NCBI RefSeq assembly: GCF_026343185.1
Contig: NZ_JAPEMA010000001.1
Location: 3,782,001 to 3,846,000, forward strand
Direction: 5' to 3'
Source: Streptomyces sp. NBC_00091
Lineage (GTDB): Bacteria > Actinomycetota > Actinomycetes > Streptomycetales > Streptomycetaceae
Length of the DNA: 64,000 nt
The position numbers and the translations under genes were made by a program. The notes below the pieces were generated by a model. It did not search any database. It saw only the letters and a list, made by a program, of their open reading frames with translations, and was not told the origin of the DNA. Position 1 is the stretch's first letter. Every line of letters starts with the position of its first letter. Below are positions 8,773-17,978 of this stretch, one piece after another.

Positions 8773-10853
8773 TCGCCCGCCTCCTCGTCCGGGGTGACCA
8801 CGGCCAGGATCTGGTCCATGGCGACGGTGGTGCCCGGGGTGACGTCGAGTTCGGTGACGGTGCCGGCGTGCGGGGCGGAGATGACGTGCTCCATCTTCAT
8901 CGCCTCGACGACCAGCAGGCTCTGACCGGCCACCACCTGGTCCCCGACGGCCACCTTGACGACGGTGACGGTGCCGGGCATGGGGGCGGCGAGGGTGTCG
9001 GCCCCTGCCCTCGCGCTGCCGCTGAGGGCCGCGGTGACGGGGTCGTACGTCTGGACGTGCCAGGAGTCGCCGTCGCGGCCGAGCCAGACCCCGTCCGGGG
9101 AGGGGGCGTACGCGAACCGGTGCGTGACGCCGTCCAGTTCCACGGTGACGTGGTCCGGGGTGTGGTTGACGATCCGGGCTCGCGCCGGTGCGCTGGGGCT
9201 CTGCCCCAGACCCCGCGCCTCAATCGCCGGCGAGGCTGAATTTGCCCCGGCGGAGATGAGCAGTTCGGCGTCCGCGCCCAAGGGGCGGGTGCGGACCTCC
9301 ACCGGGTCCTGGCCCGGGAGGCGGAAGTGGTGGACCGTCCAGGCAGGGGTGCCGCCCAGGCGCCAGCCGTTGGCCGCGTCGAACGGGTCGACCCACCCCT
9401 GCTGCTCCAAGCCCCCGGCAGGGTTTCGGGAAGGGGCGGGGTGGGGGAAAGAAGCCAGCAGGGCGGCCGCCGCGTAGACCTCGTCCGGCACCCCCTCGGG
9501 CAGGAGCCCGCCTAGGTCACGCTCCACCAGCCCCGTGTCCAGGTCGCCGGAGACGACGTCCGGGTGCGCGAGAAGCCTCCGGAGGAAACCGGCGTTGGTC
9601 TGGACGCCCAGGATCACCGTGTCCGCGAGGGCCGCCCGCAGCACCCGCAGGGCGGCCGCGCGGTCGGGGCCGTACGCGATGACCTTGGACAGCATCGGGT
9701 CGTACGTGGAGCCCACCGGGACCCCCGCCGTCAGCCCGGAGTCGGTGCGCACCGCGCCGCCGTCCGGCTCCGACAGGGCCAGGACCGTACCGCCGGACGG
9801 CAGGAACCCCCGCGCGGGGTCCTCCGCGCAGACCCGGGCCTCGATCGCGTGGCCGGTCAGCCGGACGTCGGACTGCGCGAAGCCGAGCGGCGCCCCCGCC
9901 GCCACCCGCAGCTGCTGCTCCACCAGGTCCAGCCCCGTGATCAGCTCGGTCACCGGGTGCTCGACCTGGAGGCGGGTGTTCATCTCCATGAAGTAGTACG
10001 AGGACGGGTCCCCGCCCGGGACGATGAACTCCACCGTGCCCGCGCCGACGTACCCGCAGGAGCGCGCCGCCTCCACCGCCGCCGCGCCCATCGCCGCGCG
10101 GGTCTTCTCGTCCAGCAGGACCGAGGGGGCTTCCTCGATCACCTTCTGGTGGCGCCGCTGGAGCGAGCACTCGCGCTCGCCCAGGTGCACCACGTTGCCG
10201 TGGGCGTCCGCCAGCACCTGGATCTCGATGTGCCGGGGCCGGTCCACCCACCGCTCCACGAGCAGGGTGTCGTCGCCGAAGGAGGACTTCGCCTCGCGGC
10301 GGGCCGCCGCGATCTCCTCGCCCAGTACGGCCTCGTCGCGCACCAGCCGCATGCCCTTGCCGCCGCCGCCCGCCGAGGGCTTGAGCAGTACCGGCATGCC
10401 GATCGCCTCGGCGGCGGCGACCAGTTCGGCGTCGGTCAGGCCGCTCCCGGAGGAGCCGGGGACGACCGGGACACCGGCCGCCTTCACCGTCTCCTTGGCC
10501 CGGATCTTGTCGCCCATCAGGGAGATCGCCGACGCGGGCGGCCCGATGAAGGCCAGCCCGGCCTCGGCGCAGGCGGCCGCGAAGGCCGCGTTCTCCGCGA
10601 GGAAGCCGTACCCGGGGTGGACGGCCCCGGCCCCGGTGCGGCGGGCGGCGTCGAGCAGCCGCTCCACCGACAGGTAGCTCTCGGCGGCGGCCGCCGGGCC
10701 GATGCGGACGGCCGTGTCGGCCTCCCGTACGTGACGGGCGTCCGCGTCGGCGTCGCTGAAGACGGCCACGGAGCGGATGCCGAGCTGTCGCAGGGTGCGG
10801 ATGACCCGTACCGCGATCTCCCCGCGGTTCGCGACCAGAACAGTGCTGAACAT
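8769..10853 (-). CDS. Acyl-CoA carboxylase alpha subunit (biotin carboxylase + BCCP), methylcrotonyl-CoA type
   Basis: Carboxylates biotin and carries it on its own C-terminal carrier domain; with the beta subunit at 10870-12486 it should carboxylate 3-methylcrotonyl-CoA. Domains in order: biotin carboxylase ([15 protein letters not shown] at the start, ATP-grasp [24 protein letters not shown]), a variable linker domain, and a BCCP domain with EAMKMEH (biotinyl lysine about residue 653). I chose the ATG at 10853 (MFSTVLVAN) because GAGG lies 9 nt upstream; a GTG at 10868 is also open. The linker contains two stretches of dispersed repeat sequence in frame (about residues 467-479 and 537-557), described separately. 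Total 694 aa. Confidence 0.93.
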   Translation of the reverse strand: MFSTVLVANRGEIAVRVIRTLRQLGIRSVAVFSDADADARHVREADTAVRIGPAAAAESYLSVERLLDAARRTGAGAVHPGYGFLAENAAFAAACAEAGLAFIGPPASAISLMGDKIRAKETVKAAGVPVVPGSSGSGLTDAELVAAAEAIGMPVLLKPSAGGGGKGMRLVRDEAVLGEEIAAARREAKSSFGDDTLLVERWVDRPRHIEIQVLADAHGNVVHLGERECSLQRRHQKVIEEAPSVLLDEKTRAAMGAAAVEAARSCGYVGAGTVEFIVPGGDPSSYYFMEMNTRLQVEHPVTELITGLDLVEQQLRVAAGAPLGFAQSDVRLTGHAIEARVCAEDPARGFLPSGGTVLALSEPDGGAVRTDSGLTAGVPVGSTYDPMLSKVIAYGPDRAAALRVLRAALADTVILGVQTNAGFLRRLLAHPDVVSGDLDTGLVERDLGGLLPEGVPDEVYAAAALLASFPHPAPSRNPAGGLEQQGWVDPFDAANGWRLGGTPAWTVHHFRLPGQDPVEVRTRPLGADAELLISAGANSASPAIEARGLGQSPSAPARARIVNHTPDHVTVELDGVTHRFAYAPSPDGVWLGRDGDSWHVQTYDPVTAALSGSARAGADTLAAPMPGTVTVVKVAVGDQVVAGQSLLVVEAMKMEHVISAPHAGTVTELDVTPGTTVAMDQILAVVTPDEEAGE
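9195..9243. repeat. Dispersed GC-rich repeat embedded in the carboxylase alpha gene (copy 1)
   Basis: This 49-bp stretch contains GGGGCTCTGCCCC, then ACCCCGCGCCTCAATCGCCGG and GGCTGA in the same order as the repeat in iolB at 46760-46830. On the coding (minus) strand it reads as ...[12 protein letters not shown]..., almost the same peptide as in IolB. I recognise this as a sequence commonly found between Streptomyces genes; here it lies inside a reading frame. Confidence 0.82.
9422..9451. repeat. Dispersed GC-rich repeat embedded in the carboxylase alpha gene (copy 2)
   Basis: On the minus strand this 30-bp stretch matches iolB 46730-46758 except for one extra C in the C-run (CTTTCCCC, ACCCCGCCCC, TTCCCGAAACC in that order). 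It codes for [10 protein letters not shown] in the carboxylase linker region. Confidence 0.8.
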
Positions 10854-10869
10854 CAGTGAGGTCCTCACG

Positions 10870-12486
10870 TCACATACGGAAGATGCCGAAGCCCGAGTCG
10901 CCCAGCGGGGCGTTCGCGCACGCGGTCAGGGCCAGTCCCAGCACCTGCCGGGTCTCCATCGGGTCGATGACCCCGTCGTCCCACAGCCGCGCGGTGGCGT
11001 AGTAGGCGTTGCCCTGCTCCTCGTACTGCGCGCGGACCGGGGCCTTGAAGGCCTCCTCGTCCTCGGCCGGCCACTCCTGGCCCGCGCCCTCGATCTGGTC
11101 CCGCTTGACGGTCGCCAGCACCGAGGCGGCCTGCTCGCCGCCCATGACCGAGATCTTGGCGTTGGGCCACATCCACATGAACCGCGGCGAGTACGCCCGG
11201 CCGCACATCGAGTAGTTGCCCGCGCCGTACGAGCCGCCGACCACCACGGTCAGCTTCGGGACCCGGGTGCAGGCCACCGCCGTGACCATCTTGGCGCCGT
11301 GCTTGGCGATGCCGCCGGCCTCGTAGTCCCGGCCGACCATGAAGCCCGAGATGTTCTGGAGGAAGACCAGCGGGATCCCGCGCTGGTCGCACAGCTCGAT
11401 GAAGTGGGCGCCCTTCTGGGCGGATTCGGCGAACAGGATGCCGTTGTTGGCGATGATCCCGACCGGGTGCCCGTGGATCCGGGCGAAGCCGGTGACCAGG
11501 GTCTGGCCGAACTCGGACTTGAACTCCTGGAAGCGGGAGCCGTCCACGATCCGGGCGATGATCTCGCGGGCGTCGTAGGGGGTGCGCGAGTCGACGGGGA
11601 CCGCGCCGTACAGGCCGTACGGGTCCACCTTCGGCTCCTCGGGAGCCTCGACCGACCAGGGCAGGGCCCCGCGCCCGGGCAGGGTCGCCACGATGTTGCG
11701 TACGATCCGCAGCGCGTGCGCGTCGTCCTCCGCGAGGTGGTCGGTGACGCCCGAGACCCGGGAGTGGACCTCGCCGCCGCCCAGCTCCTCGGCCGTGACC
11801 ACCTCGCCGGTGGCGGCCTTCACCAGCGGCGGGCCGCCGAGGAAGATCGTGCCCTGGTTGCGGACGATGACGGCCTCGTCGCTCATCGCCGGTACGTACG
11901 CGCCGCCCGCCGTGCAGGAGCCGAGGACGGCGGCGATCTGCGGGATGCCGGCCCCCGACATGCGCGCCTGGTTGTAGAAGATGCGGCCGAAGTGTTCCCG
12001 GTCGGGGAAGACCTCGTCCTGCATGGGGAGGAAGGCGCCGCCGGAGTCGACCAGGTAGAGGCAGGGGAGACGGTTCTCCAGGGCCACCTCCTGGGCGCGG
12101 AGGTGCTTCTTGACGGTCATCGGGTAGTACGTGCCGCCCTTGACGGTGGCGTCGTTCGCGACGATGACGCACTCGCGGCCGCTGACCCGGCCGATGCCCG
12201 CGATCACCCCGGCGGCGGGCGCCGCGCCCCCGTACATGCCCTCGGCGGCCAGCGGGGCCAGCTCCAGGAAGGGGGATCCGGGATCGAGGAGGGTGTCGAC
12301 GCGGTCGCGCGGGAGGAGTTTCCCGCGCGCGGTGTGGCGGGCGCGGGCCTTCTCGCCGCCGCCGAGGCGGGCCGCGTCGAGCCGGGCGCGCAGGCCGTCG
12401 GCGAGTTCGCGGTGGGCGGCCTCATTGGTCCGCCAGGCCTCGGACGCCGGGTCCGCGGCGCTCGTCAGCACTGGTGCCTGCTGCAT
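10870..12486 (-). CDS. Acyl-CoA carboxylase beta subunit (carboxyltransferase), methylcrotonyl-CoA type
   Basis: Carboxyltransferase (538 aa) that moves the carboxyl group from biotin to 3-methylcrotonyl-CoA. It has the two crotonase-like halves of the family, with GGGARIPEQ-region equivalents replaced by the MCC-type blocks [20 protein letters not shown] (N-half) and [21 protein letters not shown] plus [20 protein letters not shown] (C-half, oxyanion-hole glycines). First gene of the operon carboxyltransferase, biotin carboxylase, HMG-CoA lyase, acyl-CoA dehydrogenase. A double operator lies between it and the divergent tetR gene. The neighbouring lyase makes methylcrotonyl-CoA more likely than propionyl- or acetyl-CoA as the substrate. 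Confidence 0.93.
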   Translation of the reverse strand: MQQAPVLTSAADPASEAWRTNEAAHRELADGLRARLDAARLGGGEKARARHTARGKLLPRDRVDTLLDPGSPFLELAPLAAEGMYGGAAPAAGVIAGIGRVSGRECVIVANDATVKGGTYYPMTVKKHLRAQEVALENRLPCLYLVDSGGAFLPMQDEVFPDREHFGRIFYNQARMSGAGIPQIAAVLGSCTAGGAYVPAMSDEAVIVRNQGTIFLGGPPLVKAATGEVVTAEELGGGEVHSRVSGVTDHLAEDDAHALRIVRNIVATLPGRGALPWSVEAPEEPKVDPYGLYGAVPVDSRTPYDAREIIARIVDGSRFQEFKSEFGQTLVTGFARIHGHPVGIIANNGILFAESAQKGAHFIELCDQRGIPLVFLQNISGFMVGRDYEAGGIAKHGAKMVTAVACTRVPKLTVVVGGSYGAGNYSMCGRAYSPRFMWMWPNAKISVMGGEQAASVLATVKRDQIEGAGQEWPAEDEEAFKAPVRAQYEEQGNAYYATARLWDDGVIDPMETRQVLGLALTACANAPLGDSGFGIFRM

Positions 12487-12517
12487 CGGTCGAGCTCCCT
12501 TGCTCGGTGCATGCTGT

Positions 12518-12564
12518 GTTAATGACCGTTAACGCGTTTGGGTCTCAGGTTAACGACCGCTAAC
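12518..12564. promoter_or_regulatory. Twin operators between the carboxylase operon and tetR
   Basis: Two copies of a 16-bp near-palindrome GTTAAYGACCGYTAAC lie at 12518-12533 and 12549-12564, 31 bp apart, which is about three helix turns and places them on the same DNA face. They occupy the short divergent promoter region. From memory, a GTTAA-N6-TTAAC site is the type reported for the acyl-CoA-sensing TetR regulator AccR in S. avermitilis; I could not check this. Confidence 0.82.
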
Positions 12565-12587
12565 CGCCCTGTCTAGAATGGATTTCC

Positions 12588-13166
12588 ATGAGCACCAGAG
12601 CGGCCACCCCGACCCGTCGCGAGCAGATCCTCAGTGAGGCCGCTCGTCTTTTCGCGGAGCGCGGCTTCCACGGCGTCGGCGTGGACGAGATAGGGGCGGC
12701 GGTCGGCATCAGCGGCCCCGGCCTGTACCGGCATTTCGCGGGCAAGGACGCCATGCTCGCCGAGCTGCTCGTCGGCATCAGCGAGCGGCTGCTCACCGGC
12801 GGCCGGCGGCGCGTGGAGGAGGCCGCCGGGGACCCGGAGGGGATCCTCGCCTCCCTCATCGAGGGCCACATCGACTTCGCGCTGGACGACCGGGCGCTGA
12901 TCACCCTGCACGACCGGGAGCTGGACCGGCTGCGGGAGGCCGACCGCAAGCTCGTGCGCCAGCTCCAGCGCCAGTACGTGGAGCTGTGGGTGGCGGTCGT
13001 ACGGGAACTGCACCCCCAGGTGGGGGAGGCGGAGGTACGGGTGGCCGTGCACGCCGTCTTCGGCCTGCTGAACTCCACCCCGCACCTGGCGACACCGGGC
13101 CGCGAGGCCACGGAGTCGCTGCTGCGCCGCCTGGCGAACGGGGCCTTCGGAGCACTGTCGGGGTGA
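12588..13166 (+). CDS. TetR-family repressor of the carboxylase operon
   Basis: 192-aa TetR regulator. The DNA-binding helix-turn-helix is at about residues 10-57 (REQILSEAARLFAERGFHGVGVDEIGAAVGISGPGLYRHFAGKDAML), and the rest is a helical ligand-binding domain with the SACE_7040-like pattern common in actinobacterial acyl-CoA regulators. It starts 24 bp from the nearer of two matching operators and faces away from the carboxylase gene, so self-regulation and control of the leucine operon are likely. The ligand is inferred to be a pathway acyl-CoA. Confidence 0.9.
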   Translation: MSTRAATPTRREQILSEAARLFAERGFHGVGVDEIGAAVGISGPGLYRHFAGKDAMLAELLVGISERLLTGGRRRVEEAAGDPEGILASLIEGHIDFALDDRALITLHDRELDRLREADRKLVRQLQRQYVELWVAVVRELHPQVGEAEVRVAVHAVFGLLNSTPHLATPGREATESLLRRLANGAFGALSG

Positions 13167-13231
13167 GGCGCGGCTCGAGCGGTGCTTGGTGGAACGGACG
13201 CCTCCGCGCGGGCGGCGGCAGAATGGTCCGT

Positions 13232-14044
13232 ATGCCGAAGCCGATAGAGACGCCCGCCCAGTCCGCTGAACCGCCGAGCCGCGCCGAACTCGTCGACCAC
13301 CTGGTCCGCACCCGGATCGCGGGGCAGGTGGCCACCCCGCGCGAGAACAACCTCTCCCACTACCGCAAGCTCGCCAACGGCGACCGGCACTACTGGTTCG
13401 GCCTGGAGCTGGGCGACCGCTGGGCGGACGAGCAGGACGTGCTGGCCGTGATGGCGGAGCGGGTCGGCGTCGTCGACGACCCGGCGCACCGGGCCGGCCA
13501 GGACACCATCGACCCGGAACTGACCGTCGCCGGCCTGGACCGGATGGCGGCCCGGCTGCACAAGGCCGCGCTCGACCGGCAGAGCGTGCTGCTGGCCACC
13601 GGGCACCCGGGCGGCCTGCTGGACGTCCACCGGGCCACCGCCGACGCGCTGCGCGCCGCGGGCTGCGAGATCGTCCGCATCCCGGCCGGCCTGATCGCCG
13701 ACGAGGGCTCGGTGTGGCAGTTCGCGGACGTGGCCGTACTCGAGCGGGGCGCGACCCTGTGGCACACCCACTCGCCGGCGCCGATGGCCGCGATCCTGGA
13801 CGGGCTCGCGGCGGAGGGCCGCCCCCAGCCGGACCTGGTCGTCGCCGACCACGGCTGGGCCGGCTGCGCCGCCCAGCGCGGCCTGGACGCGGTGGGGTAC
13901 GCGGACTGCAACGACCCGGCGCTCTTCCTCGCCGAGGCGGAGGGCACCCTCCAGGTCGCGGTCCCGCTGGACGACCACGTCCGCGACCCGCGCTACTACG
14001 ACCCGATGGTGGCCTACCTGCTCTCGGCGGCGGGCCTGCTGTAG
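13232..14044 (+). CDS. Conserved actinobacterial protein, putative phosphatase
   Basis: About 270 aa, starting MPKPIETPAQ; an ATG three codons earlier (13223) is an alternative, and I see no clear ribosome site for either. Visible features are an LLATGHPGGLLDVH block in the middle, an HTHSPAP block and a DHGWAGCAAQRG block, which together suggest metal-binding His/Asp residues. I recall close homologues in Streptomyces being labelled phosphatase, but no classical phosphatase motif is obvious. It follows tetR in the same direction by 65 bp. The substrate is unknown. Confidence 0.7.
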   Translation: MPKPIETPAQSAEPPSRAELVDHLVRTRIAGQVATPRENNLSHYRKLANGDRHYWFGLELGDRWADEQDVLAVMAERVGVVDDPAHRAGQDTIDPELTVAGLDRMAARLHKAALDRQSVLLATGHPGGLLDVHRATADALRAAGCEIVRIPAGLIADEGSVWQFADVAVLERGATLWHTHSPAPMAAILDGLAAEGRPQPDLVVADHGWAGCAAQRGLDAVGYADCNDPALFLAEAEGTLQVAVPLDDHVRDPRYYDPMVAYLLSAAGLL

Positions 14045-14069
14045 GCCGGGCCGGGGGGTGTCCTGTGGA

Positions 14070-14492
14070 TCAGGCCTTGCGGGGCTGCGTGAAGCGCAGC
14101 ATGTTGCCGGAGGGGTCGCGGAAGGCGCAGTCGCGGACCCCGTAGGGCTGGTCGACCGGCTCCTGGAGCACCTCGCCGCCCGCGGCGCGGATGCGTTCGA
14201 AGGTGGCGTCGACGTCGTCGGTCCGGAAGATGACCCCGCGCAGCAGGCCCTTGGCCAGCAGTTCCGCCACGGCCTGCCGGTCGGCGGGCGAGGCGCCCGG
14301 GTCCGCGAGGGGCGGTTCGAGGACGATCTCCACGCCGGGCTGCGAGGGTGCGCCGAGGGTCACCCAGCGCATCCCCTCGAACCCGACGTCGTTGCGCACC
14401 TCCAGCCCGAGGGCGTCGCGGTAGAAGGGGAGCGCCTTGTCGTGGTCGTCGACGGCGATGAAGCACTGCGAGAGCCTGATGTCCGTGTCCAT
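14070..14492 (-). CDS. VOC (glyoxalase/bleomycin-resistance) family protein
   Basis: 140-aa single-domain protein with the vicinal-oxygen-chelate beta-alpha-beta-beta-beta pattern: SQCFIAVDDHDKALPFYRDALG at the N-terminus and VDATFERIRAAGGEVLQEP with FRDPSGNMLRF at the C-terminus. Function is not known; such proteins bind small molecules or act as lyases or dioxygenases. I start at the ATG at 14492; a GTG at 14501 is also open. It follows an AraC gene with a gap of 10 nt, a pairing common in Streptomyces, so the AraC protein probably controls it. Confidence 0.85.
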   Translation of the reverse strand: MDTDIRLSQCFIAVDDHDKALPFYRDALGLEVRNDVGFEGMRWVTLGAPSQPGVEIVLEPPLADPGASPADRQAVAELLAKGLLRGVIFRTDDVDATFERIRAAGGEVLQEPVDQPYGVRDCAFRDPSGNMLRFTQPRKA

Positions 14493-14502
14493 GCGCCTCA
14501 CG

Positions 14503-14922
14503 CTACGAGCGGGCGCCGGGTTTCGCTTCTCCGTTCCTGACCGGTCGCGTGTGGATCTTCGCGACGCAGGCCGGGACGGCCGCGCCCTCCTCGTGGCTGC
14601 GGGCCCGGTAGGCGCTCGGGCTCTCGCCGACCAGCTCGGTGAACCGCGAGCTGAAGGACCCCAGCGAGGTACAGCCGACCGCGAAGCAGACCTCCGTCAC
14701 CGACTGGTCGCCCCGCCGCAGCAGCGCCTTGGCCCGCTCGATCCGGCGTGTCATCAGGTAGCTGTACGGGGTCTCCCCGTAGGCGGCGCGGAAGCTGCGG
14801 GAGAAGTGCCCCGCCGACATCAGGGCGACCCGCGCCAGCGCGGGAACGTCGAGCGGTTCCGCGTAATTGCGGTCCATCAGGTCACGGGCCCGGCGCAGCC
14901 GGACGAGGTCCTCCAGGTTCAC
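14503..14922 (-). CDS. AraC-family regulator, HTH domain only
   Basis: 139 aa, starting at a GTG (14922) that has GAGG 8 nt upstream. It consists almost only of the two-helix-turn-helix AraC domain (ALARVALMSAGHFSRSFRAAYGETPYSYLMTRRIERAKALLRRG, then VTEVCFAVGCTSLGSFSSRFTELVGESPSAYR), without the usual sensor domain. Its first 41 nt overlap the 3' end of the cation efflux gene in another frame. It lies directly upstream of the VOC gene and probably regulates it. Confidence 0.88.
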   Translation of the reverse strand: MNLEDLVRLRRARDLMDRNYAEPLDVPALARVALMSAGHFSRSFRAAYGETPYSYLMTRRIERAKALLRRGDQSVTEVCFAVGCTSLGSFSSRFTELVGESPSAYRARSHEEGAAVPACVAKIHTRPVRNGEAKPGARS

Positions 14923-15895
14923 CCGTCCAGCCTCGCACAGCACCGGGCGGCGCCACAGTGGTCGCCGGGGTCGGTGTCGGGTCCAGGTAGACGCGGCGGA
15001 TCGCCGGCCACCGCTCCCGCAGCTGGTCCTCCGCGTCCTCGCAGGCCGCCTCCACCTGCCGGGCCGACGCCAGGTCGTGGAAGTCGACCTTCGCCGCGAT
15101 CAGCACCTCGTCCGGCCCCTGCACGAGGGTGGTCAGCTCCAGCACCCCCTCGATGTGCGGCACCGACAGCAGCTCCTCGAGCACCTCCGCCCGCATCGGC
15201 GCGGGCAGTGGCCGCCCGATCAGGTACTGCGCGTTCGAGCGCCCCAGCTCCCACGCCACTCCCACCAGCAGCAGCCCGATCAGCAGCGACGCCACCCCGT
15301 CGTAGACGCCCGAGCCCGTCAGCTGCGCCCCGAGCAGCCCGCCCGCCGCCAGCGCGAGTCCGATCAGCGCGGCGACGTTCTCCAGCAGCACCGCCTTCAC
15401 CGCGGTGTCCGGGGTGTGCTTCACGTACAGCCCCAGCGGCGCCCGCATCCGCGCCGCCTCGCCCGTCACCTGCCGCCAGGCCACCAGCAGCGAGTACCCC
15501 TCCAGCAGGAAGGCGATGCCGAGGATGACGTAGGAGAGCGCCGGGTCGCCCGGCTCCTCGCCGTGGACCAGGGTGTGGACGCCGTCGTAGACCGCGAAGA
15601 CGGCGCCGCCCGCGAAGGTGGCGATCGAGGCGAGCAGCGCCCAGATGTAGCGCTCGGGCCCGTACCCCAGCGGGTGGGCCTCGTCGGCGGGCCGGGCGCT
15701 GCGCTTGAGGGAGGCCAGCAGCAGTACCTCGGTCACGGTGTCGGCCACCGAGTGCGCGGCCTCGGAGAGCATCGCGCTCGACCCGCTGACGATCCCGCCG
15801 ACCGCCTTCGCGGCGGCGATGGCGAGGTTGGTGACCACGGCGACGACGACCGTGCCGGTGCTCTCGGATTCCGCCCCTTCGGTTTCTACTGACAT
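14882..15895 (-). CDS. Cation diffusion facilitator (CDF) transporter
   Basis: Membrane exporter of divalent metals (337 aa). Start at ATG 15895 (MSVETEG). About six membrane segments: the first includes VVVAVVTNLAIAAAKAVGGIVSG, followed by the conserved SAMLSEAAHSVADTVTEVLLL (metal-site Asp) and later DGVASLLIGLLLVG (second Asp-containing helix). A cytoplasmic C-terminal domain carries the dimer/metal-binding fold. The 3' end overlaps the AraC gene by 41 bp. It lies 19 nt after tesB, so it probably belongs to the same transcript. Metal specificity (Zn, Fe, Mn or Co) cannot be told from the sequence. Confidence 0.91.
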   Translation of the reverse strand: MSVETEGAESESTGTVVVAVVTNLAIAAAKAVGGIVSGSSAMLSEAAHSVADTVTEVLLLASLKRSARPADEAHPLGYGPERYIWALLASIATFAGGAVFAVYDGVHTLVHGEEPGDPALSYVILGIAFLLEGYSLLVAWRQVTGEAARMRAPLGLYVKHTPDTAVKAVLLENVAALIGLALAAGGLLGAQLTGSGVYDGVASLLIGLLLVGVAWELGRSNAQYLIGRPLPAPMRAEVLEELLSVPHIEGVLELTTLVQGPDEVLIAAKVDFHDLASARQVEAACEDAEDQLRERWPAIRRVYLDPTPTPATTVAPPGAVRGWTGEPGGPRPAAPGP

Positions 15896-15914
15896 GAAGT
15901 GACGGTATGTCCGA

Positions 15915-16793
15915 TTATCCGCGTGGAACGCGTACGACACCCTCCTGGATCACGGTGACGGCCAGCCGGCCGTCCTGCGTCCAGATCCGTGCCTGGCCCA
16001 GGCCCCGGCCGGCGGCCGCCGAGGGGGACTCCTGGTCGTACAGGAGCCACTCGTCGGCGCGGAAGGGCCGGTGGAACCACATGGCGTGGTCCAGCGAGGC
16101 GCCGACGACGTCGCCGACCGCCCAGCCGCCCCGGCCGTGCGCGAGCAGCACCGAGTCCAGCAGGGTCATGTCGGACACGTAGGTGGCCAGGCAGGTGTGC
16201 AGCAGGGGGTCTTCGCTCTCCAGCTTGCCGGCGGTACGGAACCACACCTGTGAGCGCGGCTCCACCGGCTCGCCGACGCTGCCCCAGGGCGGGGTCGTGG
16301 CGTACCGCAGGTCCACCGCTTCCCGCGTCTCGATCAGCCGCTCCACCGTGCCCGGGTCGCGGAAGATCTTCCGGTACGCGGGCAGGGACTCGGCCGCGGT
16401 GGGCAGGGACTCCGGGTCCGGGGCCGACGGCATGGCGACCTGGTGGTCGAGGCCGTCCTCGTACGTCTGGAACGACGCGGAGAGGTGGAAGATCGGCTGG
16501 CCGTGCTGGACGGCGACGACCCGGCGGGTGGTGAAGGAGCGCCCGTCGCGGATCCGGTCCACCGAGTACACGATGGGCGCGCCGGTGTCCCCGGTGCGCA
16601 GGAAGTACGAGTGCAGCGAGTGCGCGGTGCGGTCCGCGGGAACGGTCCGACCGGCCGCGACCAGTGCCTGGGCCGCGACCTGACCGCCGAAGACGCGCGG
16701 TACCAGGGAAGGCCTGCTGGTACCGCGGAAGATGTTCTCCTCGATCTGCTCGAGGTCGAGCAGATCGAGGAGCGTCGTCAGTGCCTCGTTCAT
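15915..16793 (-). CDS. tesB: Acyl-CoA thioesterase II (TesB)
   Basis: Double hot-dog thioesterase (292 aa) that hydrolyses acyl-CoA. The first hot-dog has VFGGQVAAQALVAAGRTV and LHSYFLR; the second has ASLDHAMWFHRPFRADEWLLYDQESPSA, the conserved block that carries the catalytic Asp, and GLGQARIWTQDGRLAVTVIQEGV. It lies 27 nt downstream of an acyl-CoA dehydrogenase gene and likely acts on products or overflow of the same fatty-acid route. Confidence 0.93.
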   Translation of the reverse strand: MNEALTTLLDLLDLEQIEENIFRGTSRPSLVPRVFGGQVAAQALVAAGRTVPADRTAHSLHSYFLRTGDTGAPIVYSVDRIRDGRSFTTRRVVAVQHGQPIFHLSASFQTYEDGLDHQVAMPSAPDPESLPTAAESLPAYRKIFRDPGTVERLIETREAVDLRYATTPPWGSVGEPVEPRSQVWFRTAGKLESEDPLLHTCLATYVSDMTLLDSVLLAHGRGGWAVGDVVGASLDHAMWFHRPFRADEWLLYDQESPSAAAGRGLGQARIWTQDGRLAVTVIQEGVVRVPRG

Positions 16794-16820
16794 GGGGGAA
16801 GGGTAAGTGCCCGAAATCCC

Positions 16821-17978
16821 TTAGAGGCCCATGGACTTGGCGATGATGGACTTCATGACCTCGCTGGTGCCGCCGTAGATGCGGTTCACGCGGTTGTCGG
16901 CGTACAGGCGGGCGATCGGGTACTCGTTCATGTAGCCGTAGCCGCCGTGCAGCTGGAGGCACTTGTCGATGACGCGGTGCGCGACCTCGGTGCAGAACAG
17001 CTTCGCGGAGGCGGCCTCGGCGGCGGTCAGCTCGCCGGCGTCCAGGGCCTCCAGGGCGCGGTCGACGACGGCCTCGGCGGCGTCCACCTCGGCCTGGCAG
17101 GCGGCCAGCTCGAACTTGGTGTTCTGGAAGTGCGCGACCGGCTTGCCGAAGACGGTGCGCTCGGTCACGTACTGCTGGGCGAACCGGATGGCGGCCTTGG
17201 CCTGCGCGTACGCGCCGAAGGCGATGCCCCAGCGCTCGGAGGGCAGGTTGGCGCCGAGGTAGTAGAAGCCCTTGTTCTCCTCGCCGAGCAGGTCCTCGAC
17301 CGGGACCTTCACGTCGACGAACGCCAGCTCGGCGGTGTCGGAGGTGCGCAGGCCGAGCTTGTCCAGCTTGCGGCCGATGGAGTAGCCCTCGGACTTGGTG
17401 TCCACGGCGAAGAGGGAGATGCCGAAGCGGCGGTCCTCGGCCGAAGGGGCGGAGGTGCGGGCGCAGACGATCACGCGGTCGGCGTGGACGCCACCGGTGA
17501 TGAAGGTCTTGGCGCCGTTGAGGACGTAGTGGGTGCCGTCCTCGGAGAGCTTGGCGGTGGTCTTCATGCCCGCGACGTCGGAGCCGGTGCCCGGCTCGGT
17601 CATGGCGAGCGCCCACATCTCCTCGCCGGTGACGAACTTCTCGAGGTAGCGCTTCTTCTGCTCGTCGTTGGCGAGCATCTTGATGTAGGGGAGGGCGAGC
17701 AGCACGTGCACGCCGGAGCCGCCGAAGTTGACGCCCGCGCGGGAGGTCTCTTCGTAGAGGACGGCCTCGAACTTGTGGGTGTCCAGGCCCGCGCCGCCGA
17801 ACTCCTCGGGCACGTTGATGCCGAAGATGCCCAGCTCGCCGAGCTTGTAGTAGAACTCGCGCGGCGCCTGGCCGGCCTGGAACCACTCGTCGTAGACGGG
17901 GACGACCTCGGCCTCGATGAAGGCGCGGAGGGTCTCGCGGAACGCCTCGTGGTCCTCGTTGAATACGGTACGGCGCAC
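16821..17978 (-). CDS. Acyl-CoA dehydrogenase
   Basis: FAD-dependent acyl-CoA dehydrogenase (385 aa) with the family blocks ALAMTEPGTGSDVAGMKT, YVLNGAKTFITGG, and C-terminal LQLHGGYGYMNEYPIARLYADNRVNRIYGGTSEVMK. It is distinct from the isovaleryl-type enzyme at 6672-7832 and resembles long- or medium-chain enzymes. It heads a minus-strand run with tesB, the CDF gene, an AraC gene and the VOC gene. An 8-bp palindrome AAGCGCTT (18033-18040) inside CTAAGCGCTTGCTCA lies about 55 bp upstream and looks like an operator for a TetR-type lipid regulator, but this is weak evidence. Confidence 0.92.
   Translation of the reverse strand: MRRTVFNEDHEAFRETLRAFIEAEVVPVYDEWFQAGQAPREFYYKLGELGIFGINVPEEFGGAGLDTHKFEAVLYEETSRAGVNFGGSGVHVLLALPYIKMLANDEQKKRYLEKFVTGEEMWALAMTEPGTGSDVAGMKTTAKLSEDGTHYVLNGAKTFITGGVHADRVIVCARTSAPSAEDRRFGISLFAVDTKSEGYSIGRKLDKLGLRTSDTAELAFVDVKVPVEDLLGEENKGFYYLGANLPSERWGIAFGAYAQAKAAIRFAQQYVTERTVFGKPVAHFQNTKFELAACQAEVDAAEAVVDRALEALDAGELTAAEAASAKLFCTEVAHRVIDKCLQLHGGYGYMNEYPIARLYADNRVNRIYGGTSEVMKSIIAKSMGL

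Noticed and set aside
13008..13035. CACCCCCAGGTGGGGGAGG in tetR as a dispersed repeat
   Set aside because: The encoded HPQVGEAEVR fits the TetR family length and pattern; short G/C runs alone are not enough.
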